Shown in pieces: positions 11,247-23,002 of a stretch of DNA of 64,000 nucleotides (positions are counted from its first letter, which is position 1; every line of letters starts with the position of its first letter). The DNA comes from Telmatactis stephensoni. Lineage: Eukaryota > Cnidaria > Anthozoa > Actiniaria > Isophelliidae. The DNA lies in NCBI GenBank assembly GCA_029948255.1, contig JALIZF010001875.1:496001-560000 (forward strand), given 5' to 3'. A program made the position numbers and the translations under genes. The notes beneath the pieces are model-generated. The model ran no database searches and had not been told where the DNA came from. It saw nothing but the letters and a program-made list of their open reading frames with translations.

Positions 11247-12640
11247 TTATGATATAGCAAGAGATATTTTAAGAACAATCAAATTATGTTATTTTCTGAT
11301 CAAAACTAAAATTCTCAAAACTTGCACAAATGTAAGCCAATCACATTTGTCGTACTATTGACTAATCAGTGTGACTCAAAGCGGCATTTTTGATAAAACA
11401 GTTTGACAACTTTCATTAAAAAAGAATTCAGCAAAAAATATGTTGAAAAAAGTTTTCTGTTTTTATAATGGAACAATGACTAGAAAATAGACAAAAAGGC
11501 CAAATATAACTTACAGTTCTTCAAGATTTGGAAATGTTTTCTTGCTTTCAACGAATCAAGCAGCATTTGCTATGGTGAATTGAAAGCCGTGCTTTCAGTT
11601 GGAAAAAGCTGAAGTTTGAAAGAGACTTACAGGATAAGGATTTTGCTGGCAAACAAGAAGCTGTTGATTTGAATTATCTGTTGGCTGTTCACCAATAGCT
11701 CGTGTCAAAACATCTCTACACTGGTGTAGTTGGTTCATATGAAGGATGATGGAACAAGCTAAGCTTAAATCTTTGTTTCTCTTTGTAAGTAAGAAACAAA
11801 ACTTTGTTCAATGAAAAATAATTCTTATTGATCGAAACTGATCTGGGAGAAAAAACAATTTCCTATGTTGTCAATTCTAGTTCCTTCAATTTGATTTATA
11901 CTGGCGTCGTTTGCAAGTTCATGCTCATACAAGTCATTTTCTATGAATATTTGAGGAGTGATCACTTAAAAGGGGTCTTAAAGGTTGACCATAAGATAGG
12001 CTGTAATGCACGGTGTGCAAGTCGACCCCGTTTTGGCATTCTCTGCACTACAATCATAGCTGGTCCAAGGAAAAACACTGTATGCGTCCAAACATGCATC
12101 CCATAATGCATTTATTCCGCTGGATCAGATACAGCGGAAGAAAAGGATTATGGGCATCCATGAAAAATTTGGACAGCACCTGTCCCCTACTCTTAGTCTT
12201 AGAAATTTCTTATAAGTGCCGAGCCCCCCTCGCCAACAGGCCCCAGACGGCACCGATTGCCTTCTTAACAGTTCAAAACTCACCGAAATGGCCTTGTTGG
12301 GGAATGTATCACAGAACAACCAGAGAAGCCTCAATACTCCGGAGATCACAGTTGAACCTTATCGCTGTAATTACTGTGACTCTATCTTCGTAAAGTCGCT
12401 TCCCACTCCTGAGTTCTTCCAGGAGTTTGTCTCCGCCGTCTTTTCTTGCTTAATGATGCAAGTCAAGCGACTTCTGTGCTACAAAATGACTCGGAAAAGC
12501 ACTTAGAAGCTGAATTCAGGCCACGATCAGTACGTTCACTGAACGTAAACCCTAGAATTCGTCAGCCGTCACTGGATAAGTGAGCCTTCAGTCTTCTAGA
12601 ACAGCACCAAATTGACAGTTACCTTGACAACTATTGTTTC
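11247..12640. other. Intergenic; one weak zinc-finger-like open frame
   Basis: No convincing gene. Overlapping open frames of 92-126 codons occur at 11828-12506. One (12216-12506, +) contains EPYRCNYCDSIFVK, half of a C2H2 finger pattern with no following His pair. Without splice support or a complete finger I treat it as unproven. Confidence 0.35.
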
Positions 12641-12960
12641 CCTTTCCTGTTTTTTTTTTCTTTTTCTTCTCTCTTTTTCTCTTTCACAAACTCATTTTTT
12701 TGTTTTGTTTTTCTTTCTTTTCTTTTTCCGAATTTTCTCTTATTTCTTTTTTAGAGTTTGTTTTTGATTCTCACTCTTTCCTTCGCCAAGAATTGGCAAA
12801 AGAAATCTGAATGACTATTGCCTTTCTTTGCTGTCTTACTTTCTCTCTCACAAACGCGCTCTTCAGTTTTTCTGTTTATTTTTCTTTCTTTTCTCTCTGT
12901 TTTTTTTCTTTTGAGAGCTTTGTTGTTATTGTTGTTCTCTCTCCTTTCTTCACCAAGAAA
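12641..12960. repeat. Polypyrimidine region with duplicated ~170-bp block
   Basis: Long T/C-rich runs. The block with CTTTCACAAACTC...CTCTTTCCTTCGCCAAGAA at 12660-12790 recurs in diverged form at 12840-12960 (TCTCACAAACGCG...CCTTTCTTCACCAAGAAA). Confidence 0.55.
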
Positions 12961-13657
12961 TGACCAAAGAAACCCTAAAGATTGCTGTTAAAGCGGCAAA
13001 TCTGGAAGATGGTACATCAAAGGGGTCTTAGTAGCTAGTAGTCTTTTGTGTGATCACCGCTCATTTACATTTCATGATTGTTATTGTCCGACCACGAGGC
13101 TTAGTTTGTAAATTTAAAGGATAACTTGAATGATGGAAAGTATTTGCTAGTTTATTTCTAGTTTTGGTCTCCTAACTTAAGTGAATATTTGTAAATAGAC
13201 GTTTTGGTATAATCATTTGTCAGAAAACCATGTCTTTACCAGTGAAATAGAGCATAGACTTTGGTGGTCTCTCAGCCAATCAGAATGTGTGTTATAATTG
13301 AGCTACATTATAATTTATTATGTGTATTGTATTACAGTGTGTATTGAATTAAGGTATCAGGAGGGGTTGGTGTGACAAAAATTTCCAAAAAATGTTTTTT
13401 TCTTTTATTGGGAAGAATGCAATATCATCTTTGATATTAGCTAAAAAAAAGTTGATTTTGATTTTTTAATCGCGATAAATTAATGAAAGTAAAATCGTGA
13501 CCCAAACTCTTCCGGAAACTTATTGTCATCAGTTAATTAGCAATCTGTCATCGGCATGAGGTTGCCTTGACATGAAGCCCTTGTGGTCTTCACAGTATCG
13601 ATACAGCAATCTCAGCAGTTACTAGCTAGAAGGCTTTCAAACGTGTATATGGGAAGT

Positions 13658-14068
13658 TCTTCGTTACAGACGTTACATATCAGACAAGATTTTGTGGTTT
13701 TATTTAAGAATAGTTTTGAAGCCAAAGAGAGTTTTGATTTTTCTTTTGCATAGATTTGTTAGGTAGGGGGGAGTGAAGTTGTAGAAGTTAAAAGAATAAT
13801 TCAAGTCTTCCAAGTTGCTCATATACAGAGAGTTAAAGTAGCGTTACAGACGTTACAGTAAAATCACCCATACTTCCAGGTTTTTGTATTTGAACACAAA
13901 TTTCTGTGAATTTAGAAGCCTTTGAAATTTAATTTGGTAATGGAGCACTTGTTATATGAATGAAGTTTATTATCAACAGAAAACTTTTCAGGATTATTCT
14001 CTTAGCTCTAAGCAGTGAAGAAAAGTTTGACGTTACAGACGTTACAAGTTTTGTTACAGACGTTACAC
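13658..14068. repeat. Left subterminal repeats of the giant element
   Basis: Four sites matching GTTACAGACGTTACA or a close variant (about 13660, 13843, 14032 and 14050). The last two are 18 bases apart and share one flanking half site. Matching inverted sites lie at 35340-35566. Multiple subterminal copies in mirrored orientation are typical transposase-binding arrays; binding is inferred. Confidence 0.75.
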
Positions 14069-14109
14069 TGTACAAAATATAGATCTTGTTTGCAATGAAA
14101 CATAAAGGC

Positions 14110-15320
14110 AAAAAAATATGAACACTAGAAATGCAGTATTTACCAATGTTCTACTTGTCAACCAAGTTTTAATACTTATAAACCAATTTATTGTAATATT
14201 TAATTTTATCTTAATAATTCTAATTCTACATTGGGAGAGTTCTTGAAGTGAATGGTGACTTTATAAAGTTCAAGTTTCTTTACAGAGTTGGTGCTTACAG
14301 TTTTGACTGACCAAGGCGAGATGACATTCTCAGTTCTCACATTTCCTGTGTATGTTTTGGTCCTGTCAAGCTTCAAGGCAATGGTCCTTTTAAGATTGCT
14401 AACCAATCAGAAATAGATAAGATGTTCAAGGCTCAGCTATGCATGACGAGCTTTATCCAAGTTTGAAATCTTGGCGCCCTGCTGATGTTCGGGGTTTGAA
14501 ACAACGAACATCAGCAGGGCGCCAAACACGTTCTGCTTTGCATATGTCAAGAAGGCATTCAAAGTCCTGGTTGTCGGTCAAATTATGGTAGTCAAATTAA
14601 TGCCAGCGACAAAAATAGTTTAGTTAGATTATAACATTGGAAGGTATTTTTTGTCGGAGCTCAAGATAACTTATTCTTTACATCTTATTTGGCAAACGTG
14701 AAATGCCTGATAAGCTGTTTGTGTGACAACCCTGCTATAAAGAAGGATACCAGACTCTCATTTGAACAGTTCTGCATGGTATCAGTTATCAGTTAACATA
14801 TCACATAGTATTGTAATCTAGTTTGCTTGTAAAAATAACTCATTACCTTTGTTTTAAGTTTTCACTTCTTTAAAACAAAATCCTTCTCATGAAGAAAGCA
14901 AAGCCAGCGGCCGCAATTCAAGATTCGTTACTCACACTACTAGTGCAGTCAAATTGAGTAGATTATAAAACACAAAATAATCAATATTCAATGAAACATT
15001 TATTTCATTTTCTCTATAAAGGAATTGGAAGGAACAACTGAAGCTTAACGTATTCGCTTCATTACAACGATAACAGGGTACTTTGAACTATTTCAGCCGG
15101 AAATATGACGATTCAGCTGACAAATTAGATGACAAATTATACAAAAATCTATTCATAGAAATTGCTTCAAAAAAGTTATAAAAAGATAAACACATTATTA
15201 TCGGTTCCAATTCAGAACAAAATATACTGCTGTGCATAAATGTTAAGTAAAACTACATCTATTTACATACCTTTTTAAATCTTTCAGTCACAAACATACC
15301 GATCAATTCTAGCATAGTTT
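14110..15320. other. Non-coding left part of the giant element
   Basis: No supported gene. A 66-codon minus-strand frame at 14406-14206 has an acceptor-like TTGGTTAG before it but no recognisable domain. AATAAA on the minus strand (TTTATT near 14998) could serve the kinase gene. The strong hairpin at 14471-14525 is listed separately. Confidence 0.4.
14471..14525. repeat. Perfect 21-bp stem, 13-base loop
   Basis: TTGGCGCCCTGCTGATGTTCG at 14471-14491 is exactly complementary to 14505-14525. It is GC-rich in an AT-rich setting, so it should form a stable hairpin or cruciform. There is no T-run as in a terminator, and it is not obviously a MITE because the arms lack any further spacer. Confidence 0.9.
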
Positions 15321-16483
15321 TTAATAGCAAACGTACAGTTCAATAATTTCATGGCAGCTAGGCCTGTCACAAGGAAGCGGTGATAGTGATATCAAGTACC
15401 AGGCATTCGTTCAAACAGGCTTTTTTGGTAAATTGCCTCGATTATTTTACCAAAGCTATATACGTCACTACTCGTGGTCTGCACACCGCGCCCTTCCACG
15501 ATTTCTGGAGTGATGTGGGGATACTTTGTTTTGTAAGCTTGAAGATCGGCTACAGGCTTTTTCGGTCTTTTTATGCAGTCAATTCTTGTACTTTTTCCAA
15601 AATCAATGATAATTGGAATAAAAGAGTTCCCTCGTTTATCTAACACCACGTTGTTGGTCTTGAGGTCATTGTGAAGAAATCCTCTATTGTGGATGTTCTC
15701 CAATGCCTGCCCTGTCTTCTTGATGATCGTCAACCATTCTTGCTTATTTTGGATAGTTTTCGCGTGCAGAGCTCGAGATATTGTTATACTTGAGACTCCA
15801 TCACCGTGGTACTGTAAAACAAGGTGCAATGGAAGTTCTGTGGTGCAAACACCAAAGAGTAAAGGTAGACCAGGATGATCTCCTAGCTTTGATATTATGT
15901 TTGCCTCATAAAGAAGTTCTTCTTTCGTGCGTTTTAAGGCATCGTCGTTCGTTCCATCTTTTGAATTGACGATTTTAAATTCTTTAACAACTACCTCGAG
16001 TCCCTGGTAAAATGCCATGTAACATGACCCATAGCTTCCACTGCCAAGAAAGGTTGTTGTCTTCACTATTTGGCTCGATAAAATCTCTTTAGGTCGTAAA
16101 GGTCGGGGTCTATTTGCCTTTTGTTTTTGATTTGAGGAGCCAGCTACGTCATTTTTTGATTGGTTAGCATTGGAACGCTCGACCAGCATCCTGAATAATA
16201 TTTCAGCCCGGGCCTCGGCACGCTCTTCAATTCTTCTTTCTCGATCTCTCTTTCTATCCTCAGACGCCTTTTCTCTTTTTCTCTTCATCCGACGCTTCCG
16301 CTTCAATTTTCTTCTTTTCTTGTGGTCCGTGGGATTGTCCATTTCACGATCAAAATTATCTCTATGGAGTATCACAATAAACGAAAGCAGCGTGGTTGTG
16401 ACAACAATACCGGTGTGACCTGTTACGAGGAAACATTCCCAGATCCGGAGTAGGAGCAGGAGCAGGAGAAGATCTAGTTTCAT
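15321..16483 (-). CDS. Membrane-anchored protein kinase (frameshifted near C-terminus)
   Basis: Start chosen at the ATG 16483-16481. Residues 1-45 hold a leucine run and a second hydrophobic stretch (GIVVTTTLLSFIVIL), predicted to anchor the protein. A very basic, then charged helical region follows (about 55-100). The kinase domain shows GSGSYGSCY (P-loop), VVKEF (ATP-binding Lys), HNDLKTNNVVLD (catalytic Asp), DFGKS (metal Asp), TPEI in place of APE, and SSDVYSFG. The first frame stops at 15394-15392, before the end of the C-lobe. One base away the sequence reads on as LPCDRPSCHEII, the conserved last kinase subdomain, to a stop at 15323-15321. So a single-base frameshift near 15400 removes the C-terminus, or is a sequence error. 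It starts 89-120 bases from the divergent C2H2 gene. The substrate is unknown; no group was assigned. Confidence 0.85.
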
Positions 16484-16605
16484 CACATTAAAGTCAAGTC
16501 ATTGCTTTTGATAAAAATACAAATTCCTCTTACAAAGCAAATGAGTCATAAATATACCGGAAACGGCAATGTTTTGTGAAACCTTATTTTATCACTCCTG
16601 TTGTG
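16484..16605. promoter_or_regulatory. Shared divergent promoter interval (kinase / C2H2 gene)
   Basis: The kinase ATG (minus) and the C2H2 gene ATG (plus; 16576 or, with better context, 16606) face away from each other with only about 90-120 bases between, so both must be expressed from this interval. No clear TATA box; TAAATATACC near 16551 is AT-rich. Confidence 0.5.
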
Positions 16606-17916
16606 ATGGCGGCGATCTTCGTGAAAAGATGTTCTCTTTGCAAAAAAATCTTTAGAACAAGCGCTTTGAGATCACATCACCAGAAGAAGCATCCTGGACA
16701 AGACTTTTTAGCCGACAACAGTTTTATCAACCAAACCTCCGGGGAAGTCATAGAGGTACCACGGGCTAAAGCAATAAAGCGAGAGCGTCCCCGATATAGA
16801 GCTTGGATCACCGAGCTGGTCCAAGGGATTAACTCGGCACATCATCCCAAGGCACCAGGTAAGTGATAACCGATGTATTCGAAAAAAAAAGTTCTACTTA
16901 TGTGTTCGAAGATCTGACCTCGTGTTCATGTATTACAGTCATACTTAGTAACAAGTCAATGTGTATTTATAAAACGGGTTTAACAATGACAACTGTGCTA
17001 GCTCAAATAGTGAAAGGTCAACAAGCCATATTCGTCACACAACGCATAGGAGGCAAACAAAAAAGATCGATGTATCAGAGAAAGCAGTGTTCTTTCGTGA
17101 ATTTTTTGGGAACAATTCCACTAACGTGTATGAACCCAACGGATTTTCTGCTCGAAACGGCTAGTAGCAAGATCTAATTTTCTGTGAAGTTTAAATGTAA
17201 TTTTGGTCTGCAATAAAAAGAAAATAAATAAACAGTTTTGAGCTTTTAGTCAAGATGTCAACACTCAGGTCTCAAGGGTCCCCTGTTAACTTTAAAAAAC
17301 TTAAAGAATGATAAAGCCTCTGTGATCAAGCTCATGGTGAGGGATAATTTTAACGATGTATTTTAAAGAACTAGACAATTAGACATAAAAATAATTGATA
17401 TTGATTGCACAGTATTAATCCCAATCCACCCTTTATTCATTCACAGCAAAGTGGCATCAATTCCGACTCACCAATGTCCCTGAGGCATTTCTCTCTCACC
17501 TACTGTTTAAACTTAAAATCGCACATGCCAACAAAGTGAGAGAGGCACGTCACCTTAAGCCCCCTGTTTGGATGGATAAAGTAAGGCAGGTTTCATATAC
17601 CACCACAGAAATTGACGATGTTATTCAAGCTTTACACTCAGATCAGACGCCACTGATGCAAAAAGCTGCTTTTAGTGGAACTGAGGCCGTAGAGGAAGAC
17701 CTCAGCAGCATGTATGGTTTGGCAGCATTAGAAAATGCTAAAAGGAAAAAATCTGAAAGAAAAGTCCAAGTTCCAAATGTGAAATCTATGCTGACCGTAA
17801 AACCAAAAGAGGGACGAGCTTCTCGGGAGTTTGAACTGAAGTGGATACCCATATATAACGACACTCAAGATGGTTTGTTAGTAGTAAGAGTATATATTGG
17901 TAAAGTTAGAATGTAA
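16606..17916 (+). CDS. Two-exon C2H2 zinc-finger protein of unknown role
   Basis: Exon 1 runs to 16858 (CACCAG/GTAAGT). Exon 2 runs from 17447 (TTCACAG acceptor) to the stop at 17914-17916, with phases matching. An in-frame ATG at 16576 would add ten residues; 16606 (GTGATGG) has the better start context. The protein is about 240 residues: one C2H2 finger near the N-terminus (CSLCKKIF...HHQKKH), a basic stretch (AIKRERPRYRAWI), a predicted helical region (AFLSHLLFKLKIAHANKV) and a Lys-rich segment (ENAKRKKSERKVQVP). It lies inside the giant transposon, divergent from the kinase and convergent with the protease gene. DNA binding for transposition or its control is plausible but only inferred. 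A further 3' exon cannot be excluded. Confidence 0.65.
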
Positions 17917-18344
17917 CAACATTGGTGTATTGTTCTAATGAGAGTACTTATATTAGAGCAAGTTACACCCACAAATAGTAGTTTTAGTTAATATTATATT
18001 TACTCTTATTTGGAACATCCAAGAAACACTCGGGGAACAAACCAATGAACATTTTACATGTTGTTCAATATGTTTTATTGTGGCTATATACAATTCAGGC
18101 TATATACAAATAATTAAGGCTATGTGCAATTTACGTTGCATTTCACATCATTTCACAAAAGTAAATATGAAATAAGGAAAGATGAAAATATTCTTAGTTC
18201 TCTCTTGCAAGGTATTATATACATACAAATTATTTATTGGCACCACTAATGTCTTAGCAAGAAATAGAAGAAAAGAAAAAGAAAACACAAATATCACCAA
18301 AATGTGTCAATTACTTTTCATAGAATACAATCATGATTTTTTTT
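17917..18344. other. Convergent intergenic / probable 3' UTR space
   Basis: AT-rich sequence between the plus-strand C2H2 gene and the minus-strand protease gene. AATAAA on the minus strand (TTTATT near 18229) may be the protease gene's polyadenylation signal, which would place the tandem repeat at 18345-18815 in its 3' UTR. Confidence 0.35.
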
Positions 18345-18815
18345 TGTTTTTATTGCCCAATGAAGCACCTGGAGCAAGTACTTTCTCACAGAACAACAGC
18401 CATAAATGGCCAAGTCACTCTGCTGCTTCAAGGCTGCCAATTATGATCACAGTAATCTAGGTTTCGCATGTTTTTATTGCCCAATGAAGCACCTGGAGCA
18501 AGTACTTTCTCACAGAACAACAGGCATAAATGGCCAAGTCACTCTGCTGCTTCAAGGCTGCCAATTATGATCACAGTAATCTAGGTTTCGCATGTTTTTA
18601 TTGCCCAATGAAGCACCTGGAGCAAGTACTTTCTCACAGAACAACAGCCATATATGGCCAAGTCACTCTGCTGCTTCAAGTCTGCCAATTATGATCACAG
18701 TAATCTAGGTTTCGCATGTTTTTATTGCCCAATGAAGCACCTGGAGCAAGTACTTTCTCACAGAACAACAGCCATAAATGGCCAAGTCACTCTGCTGCTT
18801 CAAGGCTGCCAATTG
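18345..18815. repeat. 124-bp tandem repeat, ~3.8 copies
   Basis: The block beginning TATTGCCCAATGAAGCACCT starts at 18351, 18475, 18599 and 18723, an exact 124-base period. The copies differ at only a few positions (for example CAGCCATA/CAGGCATA), so the array is recent or homogenised. It lies just beyond the protease gene's coding end and is probably transcribed in its 3' UTR. Confidence 0.93.
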
Positions 18816-18917
18816 AAACCTAATAAATCTCATCATTTTTAAAAAGTTTGCCAACTTGAATTTGTGATAAAATAAGTTATGTTGTAAAAAAATTTGATTT
18901 GTAAGTTTTTTTTCTTT

Positions 18918-21900
18918 TTACTTCCTTGACCACTGCAGTATTTCGAGCATGAGATCTTTTCTGTGCAAATTCATTTGCTCAAACTTCCAATGGAATTGAC
19001 CCCACCGCACCATCTTGTCTTTAATGATATCCCTTGCTGCCAGTATAATACCTACACCACAACTTCCCGACCATGGGTTGTTGTTTTTTCTTGGCTTGGC
19101 ATCCCAAAGTAAGAAAATGCTTTAACATGGTCAAGAGAAGGAAGTGATGGAACAAGTTCTTGTAAACAATGCAACAACTTCTTTATGCTATCCAGTGCCT
19201 GTCTTCCAGGATTTAAATGAAAACCATCATCAAAATACAATTTTTGCTGGTCAAAATCAACAACAATTAATCCCCAGTGGGCTGCATTCATATGAAGTGG
19301 TAGGAGAAGTAATTTCAGTTCTGGAGAAGATGGCAAGGTATCTCTTAATTTCTCCGTTATAAAGTGCTTGTCATTGGATAATAGCCAATCATGGGCTTCA
19401 GTAGGAATGAAAGCACAGGCACCCTCTCCATTTTGTTCTACGTATTTCACTATCACTGTGTCAATGGTGAAGTTGTCCAGGTATCTTTCTTTGATCAAGG
19501 TAGAAAGGGAGGTGACATCAATGGACTTGGATCCTGACTTCAAAATGGTTGATGTTGGGCATAGGTCCCACAGGTGGCTTTTGATGTCAGAAGTTTCTTG
19601 AGGACTGAGTGTTGCCTCCAAACTTTTAAGCCAGGAATCCTCTTCAGCTACCTCTTTTTTAACTTGGGCAATTTGACAAAATCTGAGCAAAACATATAGC
19701 CCATCTTTATCGAATAAGCCAAAGGAACCAAGCTTAACACATGTTCCAGATTTGCCTCTTAATATTTCCTCTGCCTTTTTTACATATGACTCTTGAGGCC
19801 TCTCCTTCAGTAAAAGTGGATCAGTCAGTAATGTTGAATTTCCATGTAGAACATCAGTGGACTGCCTCATTGCATATTTTACTGGTGGAATAATTGTATT
19901 GGCAAACTGGATTCTTGTTTGATTGGAAGCCAAATATGTTGGTGTGGTAAACAAGGAATCATTCACATAAATTACTTCACCTTTGTAGCTGTTAGAAGAA
20001 CCAGGAAATACAGGACTTGGTGTTGTAAATACTGAATCATGGGCACTGCTGCTTTTACAATTTATATCAATGCTTGGTGTTTTACAATCAAGATGTGAAC
20101 CAGGAACAGCAGGGCTTGGTGTATTGCAATTGGTACCAGAGTGACCAGGAACAGCAGGGCTGGGTGTATTGCAATTGGTACCAGAGTGACCAGATACAGC
20201 AGGGCTTGGTGTATTGCAATTGGTACCAGAGTGACCAGGAACAGCAGGGCTTGGTGTATTGCAATTGGTACCAGAGTGACCAGGAACAGCAGGGCTGGGT
20301 GTACAATTATCAGATGTTTCTTTATACAGTTTGCATCAACATCGAGGCATGTGCTTCACTGGTATTTCAACATCACTGACATTCAATCCAATTTTTGGAT
20401 CATCAGGGACATTCAATCCCATTCTTGGATCATCACGGGAATCCACTTTTGTGCCTGAAGTCTTGTCATAATAATATGTTAAGAAATTTTTCCCATATAT
20501 GTCAGTGAATAGCTTAACTGTGTTGGTAATCCATGTTGCGTCTTCAGCTGTCCACGACATTTGTTTGCTTTGCCAGCCACAACCTCTATAATGGAATTTT
20601 CTCATTCCTTTAACTCCTTCAAACAAAATGAATAATTTTTGTTATTTTTTAAAATAATTTCAAGTCACTATAATAGCTTTGTTTCCTCACCTTGTTCTAA
20701 ACATTCTTTAGCTTTTACAAATTGGTATCTCATACCTAACATCATCTCAGATAACCAGTGTGTTAATATTTGCTCAACTATATAAAAAAATAAAAGCCAA
20801 CTTACTTACTGGCTTAAATTAACAGTGAAAATGTTTTACAAATCATGAAAGCTTACTTGACTGCACAACTCCAGACTGATCATGACTGGTTGCCCTTGAA
20901 TAAAGAGCCCTGTGGACCTTATGGGAAGCTTCAAAGCCTTGATTCGAGTACTTCTTGAAGGATCTGTGAATCCTGAACAATGTGCTACTGTGGTCCACCA
21001 CAAGATGTGAATAGTCACCACAACCCAAGGTTACTCCAAACACATGGCGAAGCTGCCTTCCCCACAGTTTGCACTTAAGAGAATATAAAAAGACTGTTTG
21101 AGCATATATTCATGATTCATATTAATGTTTACTGTTACAACTGGAAACTTGTTACAGTCAGTGTTTTTATGTTAAATACACATAATTCAAGGACAAACAA
21201 ACAGCAAGGTTTTTCAGAATTTAGAATGGAATTTCAATTGTAAAAACAAAATCTCCAAATTAATCTCCATTAAACATTCAAATTCATCCTGCTGCCAAAA
21301 CAAAAACATATCATTCTCCAACAAATTGACACTTACCTTAATGTCATAGATGTCTATTTTTGACTCTTGATCCTCTGCAAACTCCTCATCTCGCATTGTC
21401 TCTGCAATTGCAGTCCATCCCCCAAATATCTACAAAAAGATGATAAACATTATCAATAACAACAAATATTTTCAAATGTTATGTAAAAACTAAAGCCAAC
21501 AAACCTTTTTAAAGTGATCAATGTGTATAGTTGCAGCCAGTTCTGCAAGTCGCTCATCCACAGCCTTTGAAGTCTTGGACCTCTTTTTTCGCTTTTTTGG
21601 CGGAGACTTTTCATTTGGTTTCTCACAGCAAGAAAGATACTCTGTTTCAATATGAGCCAGATAAGCTGAGATTTCCTCTAACTTCTTTTCAAGGAATGAT
21701 GATAAATCTTGAAAAATTGATAATCACTTAAAAGTGAAGACATACACAAACAAAATATCAAACACCAAATAAATATATTTGATGCTTGTTTGTGTTTTTG
21801 TACACATCTTTTTATCCATAGACAGTTGGTCAGATGGAGACACAGATAGACAGATAGACAGATAGACAGATAGACAGATTAGGAAACACAACTGTATTCT

Positions 21901-22971
21901 ATTATTAATACCTTTGTGTTCTTTTAAGATAATTTCTTCCTGCCTTTCTCCATAGTCTCGAGTAAATTTCTTTGATGACAAAATATCTTGTATAAACTGT
22001 GAATGAGGCAATTGGCTAATCATAAATAACAAACTTCGACCCGCTCGCTACTAGTGGTTGAGCGTTGGACTGGAAATCCGAAGGCCATGGGTTCAAACCA
22101 TGCTGAGGGCATGGTTTGAACCCATGCCCTCAGCATGCCCTCAGTAATTTTCTGAGTCAAATATCACAATCGAAGAAGCACACAATTGTATAACTAACAC
22201 ATTTCCAATGACAATCCATTCATCAATTATAGTAATTATTCACAGCCAAAGAAATGAACAGAAAATTACTAAGAAAAATAGCAGCACATAGGCAATTCAA
22301 GGATATAAAAATCATTACAACATTATAGTCTTCAATTATTCTAATCATTATTCATGTAGTTGCAACACGAAATGCATTCGATGTTGCATGGACAGTCCTG
22401 GAGAGAATCCACTTATCCTCTTCTGGAAACTTTTACTCCTCTACAATAATTCTAAATAAATACTGTCTTTTTGCCACAATGCAGTAACAATGCATGGGAC
22501 ACTTTTGTGTTTTGATTTTTATATATTCAATAACATGCTTGAAATAAATAGCAATTGACCAGCTTTTTACTATAAACAGGTCAACATTATAGAACCTTAA
22601 GAGATTGCCTGGGTTGTTACCTGTTCTTCTTCAGAAATATATGTGATATACTTCAGAACCATAGTGTTTGCAGCACCACCAACACTTTTAAAATATCGGA
22701 TAACCTTTTCCAGTGGAAGGGACTCTTCAACAATCTTTATATAGTTTTCTAGCATTTTTTTTTTCTGTGTTCCCTTAAATTAAAATGAGCAACAATAAGT
22801 AACAACTAGGCAATGAAAATGTTTACACATCACTTTGAACTCCACTTTGTTGTAATTTTGTGATACAGATTTTTTTACCACTGTGAATATATAGGCATAA
22901 GTTACCTCCTCATGTTCTGACATTTTGACTTGTTCAATTTTATATTTTTTACATTTTTTCCTTTCAGCTTG

Positions 22972-23002
<31 letters not shown>

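Noticed and set aside
12216..12506. Possible zinc-finger exon (EPYRCNYCDSIF)
   Set aside because: Only the Cys pair is present, no His pair and no splice sites; probably chance.
14206..14406. 66-codon minus-strand frame near the left end of the giant element
   Set aside because: No ATG in good context, no domain, only a weak acceptor.
20141..20458. 105-codon and 101-codon plus-strand repeat proteins
   Set aside because: Antisense shadows of the 45-bp coding minisatellite.
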